Source: Mycolicibacterium peregrinum
Lineage (GTDB): Bacteria > Actinomycetota > Actinomycetes > Mycobacteriales > Mycobacteriaceae
Length of the DNA stretch: 64,000 nt
Direction: 5' to 3'
NCBI RefSeq assembly: GCF_001665785.1
Contig: NZ_LZSO01000015.1
Span: forward strand, 22,528 to 86,527
Made by a program: the position numbers and the translations under genes. The notes under the pieces were generated by a model. That model was not told where the DNA came from, made no database searches, and saw only the letters and a program-made list of their open reading frames with translations. Every line of letters begins with the position of its first letter. Positions within the stretch are counted from its first letter, which is position 1. Of this stretch, positions 28,960-37,366 are shown piece by piece.

Positions 28960-29330
28960 GCCAGCGGAAAGAGGAAGCCCGTACGTTCTTGATCTCGGTG
29001 GCCGCCGAGCTGGCCGGTATGCACGCGCAGACCCTGCGCACATACGACCGGCTCGGCCTGGTCAGCCCGCAGCGCAGTTCCGGCGGCGGGCGTCGCTACT
29101 CCGAACGTGACGTCGACCTGCTCCGTGAGGTGCAGCGGCTGTCGCAGGACGAGGGCGTCAACCTCGCCGGGATCAAGCGCATCATCGAACTGACCAATCA
29201 GGTTGACGCGCTGCGCACTCGGGTTTCCGAGTTGACCCAACAGGTCGACCAACTCACCGACCAGCGGCGCGACGTTTCGGTGGCATCGAAAGCGGTGGTC
29301 CTGTGGCAACCGCGCAGGGGTGCACGCTAG
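28956..29330 (+). CDS. hspR: Heat-shock repressor HspR (MerR family)
   Basis: 124 residues. The ATG at 28956 overlaps the dnaJ stop (ATGA). MerR-type winged helix [20 protein letters not shown] and [20 protein letters not shown], then a coiled coil ([22 protein letters not shown]). HspR represses dnaK and clpB through HAIR repeats, and both sets of repeats are present in this window. Stop codon shares CTAG with the converging epimerase gene. Confidence 0.96.
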   Translation: MSQRKEEARTFLISVAAELAGMHAQTLRTYDRLGLVSPQRSSGGGRRYSERDVDLLREVQRLSQDEGVNLAGIKRIIELTNQVDALRTRVSELTQQVDQLTDQRRDVSVASKAVVLWQPRRGAR

Positions 29331-30229
29331 CTGACATTGATCGAAAAGGTGGCCGTCTCCGGACTTCCGGGGGCGGCCATTTTGTAATTTCCGCGGTGTA
29401 GCGCGTCGGTCGGTGCAGTCATCGGCTCGATGCCCACCACGGCATCGCTGCCCGGCGCGAACAGCTGCGCTGCGGAGTAGCCCGCGTCGAAGGTGACCTC
29501 CACGCGGCGGTCACCACCGGACAGCGCGAACACGGCACCCGGCTCGACGTCGTCGAATCCGTCGTCCAGTTCGGTGGTACCGAGGCGTTGCGTCCCACCC
29601 GGCCACTGCCGTGATTCGCCGGTGGGTAGGCCCCGCTCATCCACGAGCAGGTGCCGCATGGCGGGGGACTGCAACTGCCAATCCTCGCGTGGCGCAACGG
29701 GAATCGTCACGTACGGGTGATAGCCGTAGCACAGTGGGACGTGTTGCTCGGCGGTTGGTGTCACGGTGGTGGCCACCGTGAGGGCCCGGTCGGCCAGCGT
29801 CACCGCCATCGTGAGGCGGTGGGGGAACGGGAACGTCGCCAGCAGGCTTGGCTGGGTACTCCAGTCCAATTCCGCCACCAGTACGTTCTCGGATTTTTCG
29901 ATCACCTGCCAATCCGGATTGGCGGCCAGCACACCGTGCATCGGCGCCCCGTGTGCGTCGGCGCGCACACCGTTGACCCCGGGTGTCACGCGCACGGTGG
30001 TGTCGTCGACACGGTACTCGTTGGCGCTCAGTCGGTTTGCCCACGGATACAGGATGGGAATTCCCATCGTCTTGCCGTCGTCGAGGTAGGCCTGCAGCCC
30101 GCGCCGCTGGCCCAGATACTCGACGGTGCCGTCGCCCAACGACGTACAGATCATCCCTGCGCCCGGCACATAGGTGGCCGTCAGTGACGACGACGGATCA
30201 GACAAGGTGACTGGTTGAACCTCGGCCAT
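29327..30229 (-). CDS. Aldose 1-epimerase-like protein (galactose mutarotase family)
   Basis: 300 residues with the epimerase beta-sandwich signatures: GKTMGIPILYPWANRLS (substrate-binding Arg region), HGAPMHGVL, GYHPY with a catalytic-type His, and IEPMTAPTDAL with Glu. The family interconverts alpha and beta anomers of sugars. Converges on hspR with a four-base overlap, so it is not part of the heat-shock operon. Sugar specificity not readable. Confidence 0.85.
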   Translation of the reverse strand: MAEVQPVTLSDPSSSLTATYVPGAGMICTSLGDGTVEYLGQRRGLQAYLDDGKTMGIPILYPWANRLSANEYRVDDTTVRVTPGVNGVRADAHGAPMHGVLAANPDWQVIEKSENVLVAELDWSTQPSLLATFPFPHRLTMAVTLADRALTVATTVTPTAEQHVPLCYGYHPYVTIPVAPREDWQLQSPAMRHLLVDERGLPTGESRQWPGGTQRLGTTELDDGFDDVEPGAVFALSGGDRRVEVTFDAGYSAAQLFAPGSDAVVGIEPMTAPTDALHRGNYKMAAPGSPETATFSINVS

Positions 30230-30256
30230 GCCGTCAGTCTGGCACGCGTCAGCGCG

Positions 30257-31423
30257 TCAGCGCGTCAGCGGGTCGTGCTGGATGCGCTCGGCCGGTGCAC
30301 CTCGCTCAACCAGCGCGGCCTTCGTAGCGGTGACCATGTCCGGTCCACCGCAGATGAGAATCTGCCGATCACCCCAGTTGCCGAATTTCGTCACCACCTC
30401 GGCCAGCGTGCCGGTCTGGCGCACGTGCAGCCCGCGCGGCGGCCGGACGTCGGGATACTGGCCGGCCCACGGGGGATCGGTGCTGTACTCCGACACCGGG
30501 GTCACCGACAGCCACGGATTGGTCGAGGCGATGTGCCACAGCGTCTTCAGGTCGTACAGGTCGCAGGGATAGCGGCCACCGAAGAACAGGTGCACGCGGG
30601 GATTCTCGCCGTGCAGGGTCATGTCCATGATGATGGTGCGCAGCGGGGCCAGGCCGGTGCTGCCCGCCACCATCAGCACATCTTCGCCATCGCGGTCGAC
30701 CTGCAGGCCGCCGTGCGGGCTGGACAGGCGCCAGCGGTCGCCGATCTTGGTCTCGGCGACGACGGCGGTGCTCACCATGCCGCCGGGCACGGACCGGACG
30801 TGGAACTCGATGGCACCCGAGCGGTCGGAGGGAATGGCCGGGCTCAGATAGCGCCAGCGCCGCGGCCACTGGGGCACCTGGACCGTGACGTATTGACCGG
30901 GGTAGTAGAACAGTGCCTGGTCCAGCTGCAGCCGGATCACCGAGACGTCGCGGGTGACCCGGTGGTGCTCGATGACAGTGCCGTCGCAGTACGCCGGGGA
31001 TTCCTCGGCGTCGGCGGCCCCGCGCATCACCCCGATGATCAGGGCCACCGCGTCGCGGGTGGTCTCGGCCAGGGCGTCGTCCCAATCGGCCTCGAGGTGG
31101 TTGTGCAGCGCGTTGAACAGCGCTTCCTGCATCGAGTCGTAATGACTCTGCGTCACACCGTATTTGCGGTGGTCTCGGCCGAGCTGAGCCAAAAACGCCA
31201 CCGGCTCCTCGGCCCGCTGGGCGATCAGCTCGCCGAACAGCCAGGTCAGGGCGCGGGCGAAGACTTGGCGCTGGCTGTCCATATCCGGGGGAAACAGATC
31301 GCGGGCCGAGAGGTCGGTGGCGAACCAGCGCGTGTAGAAATCGCGGATCAGCGGCTCTGAGCCCTGCGCGAGGTCGACGGCGTTCTGGAGTGTCTCCAGT
31401 GCTGCACGGTCATCGAGGCCCAC
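30257..31423 (-). CDS. Type II flavohemoglobin-like protein (Rv0385-like)
   Basis: 388 residues. N-terminal globin domain with proximal-type His85 (LGRDHRKYGV) and Tyr30 in the B helix (DFYTRWF), then an FAD-binding domain (RRWRYLSPA, in place of canonical RxYS) and an NAD(P)-binding ferredoxin-reductase domain (MVAGSTGLAPLRTII, ILICGGPDMV). It corresponds to M. tuberculosis Rv0385, described as a type II flavohemoglobin lacking classical NO-dioxygenase features and reported to oxidise D-lactate. GTG start; TATGAT lies eight bases upstream. The 3' end carries three copies of CGCGTCAG spanning the stop codon. Confidence 0.85.
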   Translation of the reverse strand: MGLDDRAALETLQNAVDLAQGSEPLIRDFYTRWFATDLSARDLFPPDMDSQRQVFARALTWLFGELIAQRAEEPVAFLAQLGRDHRKYGVTQSHYDSMQEALFNALHNHLEADWDDALAETTRDAVALIIGVMRGAADAEESPAYCDGTVIEHHRVTRDVSVIRLQLDQALFYYPGQYVTVQVPQWPRRWRYLSPAIPSDRSGAIEFHVRSVPGGMVSTAVVAETKIGDRWRLSSPHGGLQVDRDGEDVLMVAGSTGLAPLRTIIMDMTLHGENPRVHLFFGGRYPCDLYDLKTLWHIASTNPWLSVTPVSEYSTDPPWAGQYPDVRPPRGLHVRQTGTLAEVVTKFGNWGDRQILICGGPDMVTATKAALVERGAPAERIQHDPLTR

Positions 31424-32444
31424 GGAGCTGCATCATAGGCGCGGAGCGGCGTGGGCGCCGTATAGCGGCCATGATCACCAAGGACAGGCCGACGATGACC
31501 CAGCAACCGAGCACGATGATTGCCGTGTCGGCCCCGGCTCCGCCGAAGTAGGCGGTGGACCGCAGCAGCGTCGCGGTGGCTCCCTGTGGCAGCAGCTGGC
31601 CGAGTTGGCCCCAGCCGGACGGCAGCATCTCCGGCGCGGCGGTCAGCCCGGACAGGGGGTTGCCGAGTAGCAGTGCCAGCGCCGCACCCACGCCCAAACC
31701 GACTTTGCCGAACATCGATCCCAAGCCGAGCATGAGCAATCCGGCGGCGGCGATTCCCAAGGTCAGGCCTGCGGCGACGCCCCACAAGTTCGAGTCGATC
31801 GAACCGAACACGTAACGAAGCAGGGCGGCCACCGTGATGCCGGCGAGTGCGGAGAACACGATGGTGGCGGTCAGGCGGGTCCACACCTCACGGCGCAGTG
31901 CCAGAGTGAGAGCGACAGCGGGCAGCATCCCGGCCAGTGTGATCGGCAGGGCAGAGGCGGCCAGCCCGGTCCCGCGCGGATCCTGGGCGGTGGGTGGGGC
32001 CAGGTCCTCGGTATGCAGGGTCAGGCCCGAGTGCGCCGCGATACCGCCACCGATCTGGGTGAGCAGTTGTGCGACGGCTGGGCTGCCTCCGGTGGCGGTC
32101 AGCATGGTCGGCCCCTCGGTTCCGAAGGCGATGCCGCCGTACACGTTTCGGTTGAGGATCGCTTCACGCAGGGTGGCCTCGCCGGGGTAGTAGGTGACCT
32201 TGAACGCGCCGGGGGCCTGCTGTTCGAGTCTTTCGGCGACCTGGCTGGTGGCGGCCTGGGGGCCTGCCGCACCGATCGGGATCTGGTGGGGCTTGGAGCG
32301 TGAGGCGGGCAGGGCGAAAGCGATGGCCACGACCGCGATCGCGACGGTCAGGGCGGCGACGATACCCATGGCGCGCAGGGCAGCGGGTGGCGCGTGCTCA
32401 GGTGCCGCGTGGTGGGGCGTGGAGATCTGTGTCGAGAGCATCAT
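31410..32444 (-). CDS. ABC-2/DUF3533-like membrane protein
   Basis: 344 residues. One N-terminal membrane segment (AALTVAIAVVAIAFALPAS), a ~110-residue external domain, and a C-terminal half with five or six membrane segments, the topology of YhgE/Pip or DUF3533 exporters that lack an ATPase partner. Two adjacent ATG codons; GAGGG fits the second (32441) best. It is divergent from a TetR gene with a 20-bp palindrome between, a typical drug or lipid exporter/regulator pair. Overlaps the flavohemoglobin gene by 14 bases. Confidence 0.68.
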   Translation of the reverse strand: MMLSTQISTPHHAAPEHAPPAALRAMGIVAALTVAIAVVAIAFALPASRSKPHQIPIGAAGPQAATSQVAERLEQQAPGAFKVTYYPGEATLREAILNRNVYGGIAFGTEGPTMLTATGGSPAVAQLLTQIGGGIAAHSGLTLHTEDLAPPTAQDPRGTGLAASALPITLAGMLPAVALTLALRREVWTRLTATIVFSALAGITVAALLRYVFGSIDSNLWGVAAGLTLGIAAAGLLMLGLGSMFGKVGLGVGAALALLLGNPLSGLTAAPEMLPSGWGQLGQLLPQGATATLLRSTAYFGGAGADTAIIVLGCWVIVGLSLVIMAAIRRPRRSAPMMQLRGPR

Positions 32445-32507
32445 TCCCTCTTTTCATCCGACGTTGAATTAATCGGTTGATGTGAGGGTAAGGCCTGTGC
32501 GGGCCAA

Positions 32508-32527
32508 ATTTCAATAGCTGTTGAAAT
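32508..32527. promoter_or_regulatory. TetR-type operator
   Basis: Inverted repeat ATTTCAA-TAGCTG-TTGAAAT with perfect 7-base arms, 15 bases before the TetR ATG and about 64 before the divergent membrane-protein gene. Placement fits autorepression and control of the exporter. Confidence 0.68.
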
Positions 32528-32541
32528 GATAGTGTCGACGT

Positions 32542-33192
32542 ATGGCTTCACCAGGGGAAATGACGAAGCGGCGCGGGCGCCGTCAGGGCGACCCGGTGTC
32601 CCGCGAGGCGGTGCTCGCAGCGGCCAAGCAGCGCTTCGCTGCCGACGGCTACGAGAAGACGACGCTGCGGTCCATTGCTTCCGACGCGCATGTCGACGCG
32701 TCGATGGTGCTCTACCTGTTCGGGTCGAAGGCCGACCTGTTCCGGGAGTCGCTGCGGCTGATCCTCGACCCCGACGTGCTGGTGGCTGCGCTGGAAGGGC
32801 CGGCCGACACGATCGGCGAACGCATGGTCCGTGTCTACCTGAAGATGTGGGAATCACCGGATACCGCAGCCAGCATGCGGGTCATGCTGCAGTCCGCCAC
32901 ATCGAATTCCGATGCGCACGTGGCATTTCGAACGTTCATGCAGGACTATGTGCTCGCCGCGGTGTCAGGCGTGCTGGGTGGCGGCGAGCAGGCTCGATTA
33001 CGGGCCATGCTCGCCGCATCGAATCTTGTCGGTACCGCGATGCTGCGGTATGTGATGGCCGTGCCGCCGATGGCGACGTTGTCCGGCGAGGAGGTTGTGC
33101 GCCTACTCGCGCCCACGGTGACCCGTTATCTCACCGCCGATGCGGAGGAGTTGGGGTTGCCGGAGTTCGAGGCGGACAGCCCTCAGCGGTGA
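32542..33192 (+). CDS. TetR-family transcriptional regulator
   Basis: 216 residues. N-terminal HTH with the typical order AAKQRFAADGYEKTTLRSIA and DASMVLYLFGSKADLF. The C-terminal ligand domain is of the TetR_C_17-like kind (MLQSATSNSDAH, LVGTAMLRYVM). Divergent from the ABC-2-like membrane protein with an operator between, so it likely represses it. Ligand unknown. Confidence 0.86.
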   Translation: MASPGEMTKRRGRRQGDPVSREAVLAAAKQRFAADGYEKTTLRSIASDAHVDASMVLYLFGSKADLFRESLRLILDPDVLVAALEGPADTIGERMVRVYLKMWESPDTAASMRVMLQSATSNSDAHVAFRTFMQDYVLAAVSGVLGGGEQARLRAMLAASNLVGTAMLRYVMAVPPMATLSGEEVVRLLAPTVTRYLTADAEELGLPEFEADSPQR

Positions 33193-33233
33193 TCTGGACG
33201 CGCTAAGGCAACCGTCAGTCAGGCTTCCGGACC

Positions 33234-33857
33234 TCAGCTGCCCTCGAACTGATTCTGGCCCAACGTATCCACGAAGGTGGGGCCGCGGAGGTCGAGTTCA
33301 GCTCGGTATTCGTCGGCCCAGGTGCCGAATGGCTTGTGTGCCAGGTATTCATTGCGGAACCGGTCGTCCTCGGAAACCTCGGAAACGCAGAATGACGGAA
33401 TGGCCAGATCGACAACCGGCCCGCCGCGCTCGACTTCCGAGAGCAATAACGGTGCGTTCCGGCCCAGGAACTGGTCGATGATCCAGCCGTCCTCGCCGAG
33501 CCACATCGAATAGCGAACCTTGGCAACCACATGTTCGGATCGACCGACGATCTGCGCCGCGATCAATGGGTCGAGTTCGCGTTCGGCCTCGTATCGGGTG
33601 CCGCCGACGGCGGGACCTTTCGCAGTCATGGTCCCGAGCGATTCATCTCCCAATGTCGCGACGAGTTCGGCGGGAGCGCCGCCCAATTCTGCGGGCGCGG
33701 GACCCTGGACGCGAACGCGGACCGCATATCCGTCGGAGGCGAACAGATATGCCTGGACGATCAGTGCAGGTGCGGGATCCGATGCTGCCACTGCGGGCAA
33801 TTCGCGGACAAAGAACTTCCGCTCGAATTCGAAATCACCGAAACCGGATTCGGACAT
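33234..33857 (-). CDS. CYTH-domain (triphosphate tunnel metalloenzyme-like) protein
   Basis: 207 residues. The N-terminal ExExK signature occurs as EFERK (E10, E12, K14). Alternating basic and acidic beta-strands follow (AVRVRVQG, MTAKGPAVGGTRYEAERELD, WIIDQFLG), as expected for a tunnel binding triphosphates. Members include inorganic triphosphatases, thiamine-triphosphatase and class IV adenylate cyclases; which applies is unclear. The ATG at 33857 has TACGGT six bases upstream; GTG 33863 is the alternative. Confidence 0.75.
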   Translation of the reverse strand: MSESGFGDFEFERKFFVRELPAVAASDPAPALIVQAYLFASDGYAVRVRVQGPAPAELGGAPAELVATLGDESLGTMTAKGPAVGGTRYEAERELDPLIAAQIVGRSEHVVAKVRYSMWLGEDGWIIDQFLGRNAPLLLSEVERGGPVVDLAIPSFCVSEVSEDDRFRNEYLAHKPFGTWADEYRAELDLRGPTFVDTLGQNQFEGS

Positions 33858-33863
33858 GCGCAC

Positions 33864-33869
33864 ACCGTA
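33864..33869 (-). promoter_or_regulatory. -10 element, leaderless start of the CYTH gene
   Basis: TACGGT on the minus strand, six bases before the ATG at 33857. Confidence 0.5.
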
Positions 33870-33894
33870 GCGTCTCCTGCGCCGAATACGTCGC

Positions 33895-34563
33895 CTATAG
33901 CGCGTGAATTCCCTTGTAGAGCACGAGCAGGCCGATCACCACGAGAATGGCGGCAACCAACACGGCGTGGTTGCGTTCCATCCAGTCTTTGAGCCGGACC
34001 AGTGCGGGGTCCAAACGCTCTCCCGACACGGCATAGGCGAGGATCGGTAGCGCGACGGTCGATCCGGCAGCCAGCACGTAATAGAGCCCTGCTGCCCACA
34101 CGCCGGGCTGGCCCAGGCCGGCGCTACCGATGGCCAATCCTGCTGCCGCGCAGATGAACAGCACCTTGGGATTCACCACGGTGAGCACCGCGCCGGCAGC
34201 TCCCGCCTTGACCGGCGTGAGCGTGCTGAGCTTGGTCATCCAGCCCGGCATGTGTTCGGATTTGGCCCGGGTGAGATAGCGGTAGACGCCGAAGGCGATG
34301 AGGGCGGCGCCCACCACGATGCGTAGCCACGAGGCCCAGGTCGGGGCTGCGTTGAGCCCGCCGAGCAGGCTGGAGACGCCGACGAAGATCGTGGTCAGCG
34401 CGGCCAGTCCGACGAGCCACCCAGTGAGGAACGCCAGGCCGGCGGGCCGGGGGTGAGGGGTGTGCAGCACCAGCACTGCGGGGATGATCGACAGCGGTGA
34501 CAGCGCCACCACCAGTGCCAGTGGGATGAGTTCGGCAAGCACCGAACCCCAGCTTTCTGTCAT
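33895..34563 (-). CDS. GAP/Sap-family membrane protein (lipid-addressing type)
   Basis: 222 residues with six membrane segments in the LysE-like order; N-terminus LIPLALVVALSPLSIIPAVL and the mid motif LTVVNPKVLFICAAAGLAIG. This is the Sap family (PF11139 as I recall), whose mycobacterial members help move glycopeptidolipids or sulfolipids to the surface. Start MTESWG at 34563. No lipid-synthesis genes are adjacent, so the cargo is open. Confidence 0.75.
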   Translation of the reverse strand: MTESWGSVLAELIPLALVVALSPLSIIPAVLVLHTPHPRPAGLAFLTGWLVGLAALTTIFVGVSSLLGGLNAAPTWASWLRIVVGAALIAFGVYRYLTRAKSEHMPGWMTKLSTLTPVKAGAAGAVLTVVNPKVLFICAAAGLAIGSAGLGQPGVWAAGLYYVLAAGSTVALPILAYAVSGERLDPALVRLKDWMERNHAVLVAAILVVIGLLVLYKGIHAL

Positions 34564-34685
34564 TGCCGCCCTCTCGATGCAGTTCCCGAGCAAAACCTAG
34601 CAAGCATCGAGTCACCTGGGAGCCGAGTGCTCACCCGAGTGCTCACCAACGTCCGGTCGCAACGTCGTCGGCGGCAAGTACCGGG

Positions 34686-35213
34686 TCAGTCGGACCGGAG
34701 GTGTCGAGATACCAGGTTGGCTTCGGCGGCTACTGCCTCATCGGGTGTCGGCAGGCTCATCCGCTGGTGAACAACCTCCCTGATAGAGTCCGAATCCTGT
34801 CCCTGCATCCGCAGTAAACCCGATACGAGTTCATACTGGGCCGACTGTGCTTTCGCAGCTGCTACATCGGCGACGGCAAGGATTTCCGCCGCAAGTTCGC
34901 TTTCAGTCATTGCTGACGTCTGGGGTGACAGGTCCACTTGATGTATACAGCCGTTGAGTAGCGCGGTCACCGTGACGGTGCATGATGCGTTGGCTGACGA
35001 GAAGGTTATGTCAGGAATGTCTGCAGTTTCGGTGTCTGGATCGGCCTCTTCCCCGTCGGAAGTGGCGCCAGCGTACTGGGCGTCACTGAACTGATAGTCG
35101 AGGGCAGCGAGCCCATCGTCACCGTCATCCTCGTGAGAATCCCCGTCGTCGTAGAGATCGAAAGCACCCAAACCCGACTCGTCATCGGCGTACCCGTCGT
35201 AATGTCCGGTCAT
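34686..35213 (-). CDS. EspD/EspH-like (DUF2694) ESX secretion-associated protein
   Basis: 175 residues. A very acidic N-terminal ~75 residues (DLYDDGDSHEDDGDDG) precedes a conserved C-terminal domain: MTESELAAEILAVADVAAAK, AQSAQYELVSGLL, and LPTPDEAVAAEANLV. This arrangement matches, from memory, EspD (Rv3614c) and EspH (Rv3867) of M. tuberculosis, with shared QSAQY and LP-PEEAAAAEA blocks. The ATG overlaps the EspC-like stop (ATGA). EspD stabilises EspA and EspC and is needed for ESX-1 export in M. tuberculosis. No secretion machinery is present in this window. Confidence 0.75.
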   Translation of the reverse strand: MTGHYDGYADDESGLGAFDLYDDGDSHEDDGDDGLAALDYQFSDAQYAGATSDGEEADPDTETADIPDITFSSANASCTVTVTALLNGCIHQVDLSPQTSAMTESELAAEILAVADVAAAKAQSAQYELVSGLLRMQGQDSDSIREVVHQRMSLPTPDEAVAAEANLVSRHLRSD

Positions 35214-35536
35214 CGCACTCGGGAGCGAATCTCGTCGTTGATCTCGTCGCGATGGTGCTCGTCGACGGTTACATATCGCGACGCAGCGGTATTGAGGTTT
35301 GCTTCGTGCGCTTGAGAGGTGGTCTCGATTGCGATGCAGGCTTTCCTGCGTGCCTCGGCAACCCTGGCGGCGGCCGCAGCAGCGGCGCTGCAGGCGCTTC
35401 CGTGAGTGCGCTCTACCGCTTGCGCTGTCTGATCGACCAGTGCCGTTGCCTGTGAGACCTGCGCTGCGGCGGTGGCGTGTTTATTCGCCAGCTCGCGCAA
35501 ATGATCTGGCGTAATCCACAGTTCGCCCGAGGACAT
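35210..35536 (-). CDS. EspC-like (DUF2580) ESX secretion-associated protein
   Basis: 108 residues, helical hairpin of WXG100 size: ITPDHLRELANKHATAAAQV, ERTHGSACSAAAAAAARVAE, and a YVTVDEHHRDEI tail. The THG-C segment at the turn matches EspC (ITHGPYCS in Rv3615c, from memory), and a YxxxD-like export signal is plausible at YVTVD. The Shine-Dalgarno GGAG overlaps the EspA-like stop, and the stop overlaps the EspD-like ATG, so the three are translationally linked. Confidence 0.75.
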   Translation of the reverse strand: MSSGELWITPDHLRELANKHATAAAQVSQATALVDQTAQAVERTHGSACSAAAAAAARVAEARRKACIAIETTSQAHEANLNTAASRYVTVDEHHRDEINDEIRSRVR

Positions 35537-35545
35537 GGTCTGCTC

Positions 35546-36313
35546 CTACATCTGTGTCGGGTAGCACTCGGCAGCAATCTGTTCATAGATCATGGCCGCC
35601 CCGTCCATGCTCCGTGCGGAGCGTGCGGAATGATCGGACAGTTCGTTCATGTACCAAATGCATGTAGGTACCGCTACACCCACTACGGACGTCTCTATTC
35701 CCATCGAGATGCCCTTGCCGACTCGGGGGATGGCCCTTGCGGCAAGCGCAGGAGCAATGGCGTTCCCCATAATTGTGGCGGCGTTGTTGAGGATCCGTCG
35801 AGTGTTGTTCACGGCGCCGGCTTCCGACGAGATGGCCATTAGTACGTCAAGGTCCGCATCGGGCATTCTGCGTGCTCGGCTCTTCTGGGCTTCGTTCGCC
35901 GCAGCGTACGCATCGGAGGCATCCCCAAGCCAATTGGCATTGGGGAATGCTGATTCCAGCCCGTCTGCGATCTCGTTGAAGCGCTGAGCACTCTGGCCGT
36001 AGCCGTCGCCATCTTCTGTCTTGTTCGTCCAGCCGCATTGGTATTGCATAGCCAGGACCACGCTCAGGCCGCCCGCAATGATATGAGTCTGCCTAGCTCG
36101 AGGGAGCATGCTTTGCGCAACGGACTCGACTTCTCCGAGGTCGGACGCCGCATTCCACAGCGAGTCGACCCCATCCTCCCGGATTGTCTCAATCGTCGAA
36201 AAGAGGCTGGATACCGCTTCTCCGGCGTGGCCTACGGGGCCGAACGGGTCGGCCGTCTGCATGAAACGGCCGAGCTTCTGCATAGCGTCGGTGTATGTGT
36301 CGAACAGGCCCAC
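35546..36313 (-). CDS. EspA/EspE-like ESX secretion-associated protein
   Basis: 255 residues from GTG 36313, chosen because GGAGGGAGG stands just before it; an ATG at 36346 is an alternative. The N-terminal half is helical with a W-x-G-type turn FPNANWLGDASDAYAAAN, matching FPGDGWLGSAADKYA of EspA (from memory), and a later NNTRRILNNAATIMGNAI helix. It lacks the long Gly/Pro-rich C-terminus of EspA (392 residues), so it is a short version. Rows within this gene fall to about 48-67% G+C by hand count, below flanking clpB (about 70%), hinting at different ancestry. Confidence 0.72.
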   Translation of the reverse strand: MGLFDTYTDAMQKLGRFMQTADPFGPVGHAGEAVSSLFSTIETIREDGVDSLWNAASDLGEVESVAQSMLPRARQTHIIAGGLSVVLAMQYQCGWTNKTEDGDGYGQSAQRFNEIADGLESAFPNANWLGDASDAYAAANEAQKSRARRMPDADLDVLMAISSEAGAVNNTRRILNNAATIMGNAIAPALAARAIPRVGKGISMGIETSVVGVAVPTCIWYMNELSDHSARSARSMDGAAMIYEQIAAECYPTQM

Positions 36314-36454
36314 CGGCGAAATCCTCCCTCCGCGTAGACCGACCATATCAGGGCGTCAAAGTGCAGATATTCACCAATTTTCGGTGGATTGCGTACGTTA
36401 CGGTGGTATCGCGCCGGCGGGTTCGACTCATCGACATGGTGTGGGGAGGGGACC

Positions 36455-37237
36455 ATGACGCTGCCACAGTCAGGTTGGTTCGCCGACCCGTGGAATGGGG
36501 GCCAACTCCGCTACTTCGACGGACGCAGCTGGACTGGCGATGTGGCGGCACCCGAACGAGTAGAGGGCTTCCCGCTTGGGCAGCGCAGCTTGGTCTTTCG
36601 CACGGCGGCCGGGGGGCCGCAGGGGGCACTGTGCTGTTGGGTGACGGGCGATCGTGGTGTGCACGTCGCCACGATCAGGTCACGCTCTCGCATTCCGTCG
36701 CTCATCGGCAGGGATAGCAGGACACTCGTATTCGACGTGGTGGAGCCCAACGGTGCGCGGATGCTGACTATCACGCGGCACGGAGGCGTTCGGGAACTCC
36801 GGATCGCGGTTGAGGACCCCGATGGGGCGCATCTAGGTCAATTGCGCCAGATCAGTTCCGCGGGGAGGCAGTTTCGCACGGGCCAGGTTACGTTTGCAGT
36901 GGAAAGTGGACAGCGGCACGTAGCCACCGCTGACCTCGGCTTTCGGTCCAGCGACAACCGATACGCTGATTTCCAGGAGTCGATTTGTGACACGTCGGGC
37001 ACAGTCATCGCCACGTTGGAGCGACGGGGGCGGTTCACCGCGAGCCTCGACCTGACCGGTGCCCGCCGCGAGAGCTCTTTTGCCTACAAATTGGACTGTC
37101 CGCTGAGGCTGGCTGAGCCGGTGCCCACCCTTCTGCTGGCTACCGGGTTCTCGTATTACTTGTGTGACCGACTCGCGGACGGCGGGTTTTTCGGTGCCAT
37201 CAGCCGGTTCGTCCTTCAACCATCGTGGGAGCGGTAA
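36455..37237 (+). CDS. DUF2510 protein with scramblase/LURP-one-like domain
   Basis: 260 residues from ATG 36455 with GGGGAGGGGACC just before it. The N-terminal DUF2510 motif reads SGWFADPWNGGQLRYFDGRSW. The rest is a twelve-strand-like beta domain (MLTITRHGG, VTFAVESGQRHVATADLGF, VIATLERRGRF) ending in one hydrophobic helix (PTLLLATGFSYYL), reminiscent of phospholipid-scramblase/LURP-one folds; this second call is tentative. Divergent from the Esp-like operon with 141 bases between, so it may be functionally linked to it. Confidence 0.6.
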   Translation: MTLPQSGWFADPWNGGQLRYFDGRSWTGDVAAPERVEGFPLGQRSLVFRTAAGGPQGALCCWVTGDRGVHVATIRSRSRIPSLIGRDSRTLVFDVVEPNGARMLTITRHGGVRELRIAVEDPDGAHLGQLRQISSAGRQFRTGQVTFAVESGQRHVATADLGFRSSDNRYADFQESICDTSGTVIATLERRGRFTASLDLTGARRESSFAYKLDCPLRLAEPVPTLLLATGFSYYLCDRLADGGFFGAISRFVLQPSWER

Positions 37238-37289
37238 TCGCAGACGTCTGGCTGTGGAGGTCGCGCGGCATTGCGCGAAAATTTCTAAA

Positions 37290-37310
37290 GTTGAGCGGAA
37301 CAGACTCAAC
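37290..37310. promoter_or_regulatory. HAIR element (HspR operator) of clpB
   Basis: GTTGAGC-N7-ACTCAAC, with perfectly matching GTTGAG/CTCAAC arms. It overlaps the -35 region of the SigH-type promoter, so HspR could block RNA polymerase directly. Confidence 0.72.
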
Positions 37311-37323
37311 CTTGACTACGTTG
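37297..37323 (+). promoter_or_regulatory. SigH-type promoter of clpB
   Basis: GGAACA (37297-37302), 16-base spacer, CGTTG (37319-37323). Same sequence elements and spacer as before dnaK. Confidence 0.65.
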
Positions 37324-37366
37324 TAGATCACGACAAGCATTTTCTCTATCGAAAAAGGGAGGTGTC

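Noticed and set aside
30245..30270. Three tandem copies of CGCGTCAG at the end of the flavohemoglobin gene
   Set aside because: Very short, spans the stop codon, and is best explained by replication slippage; no sign of a functional element.
34624..34648. Direct repeat of GAGTGCTCACC in the gap before the Sap gene
   Set aside because: Only two short copies, no symmetry and no link to a promoter; reported here only for completeness.
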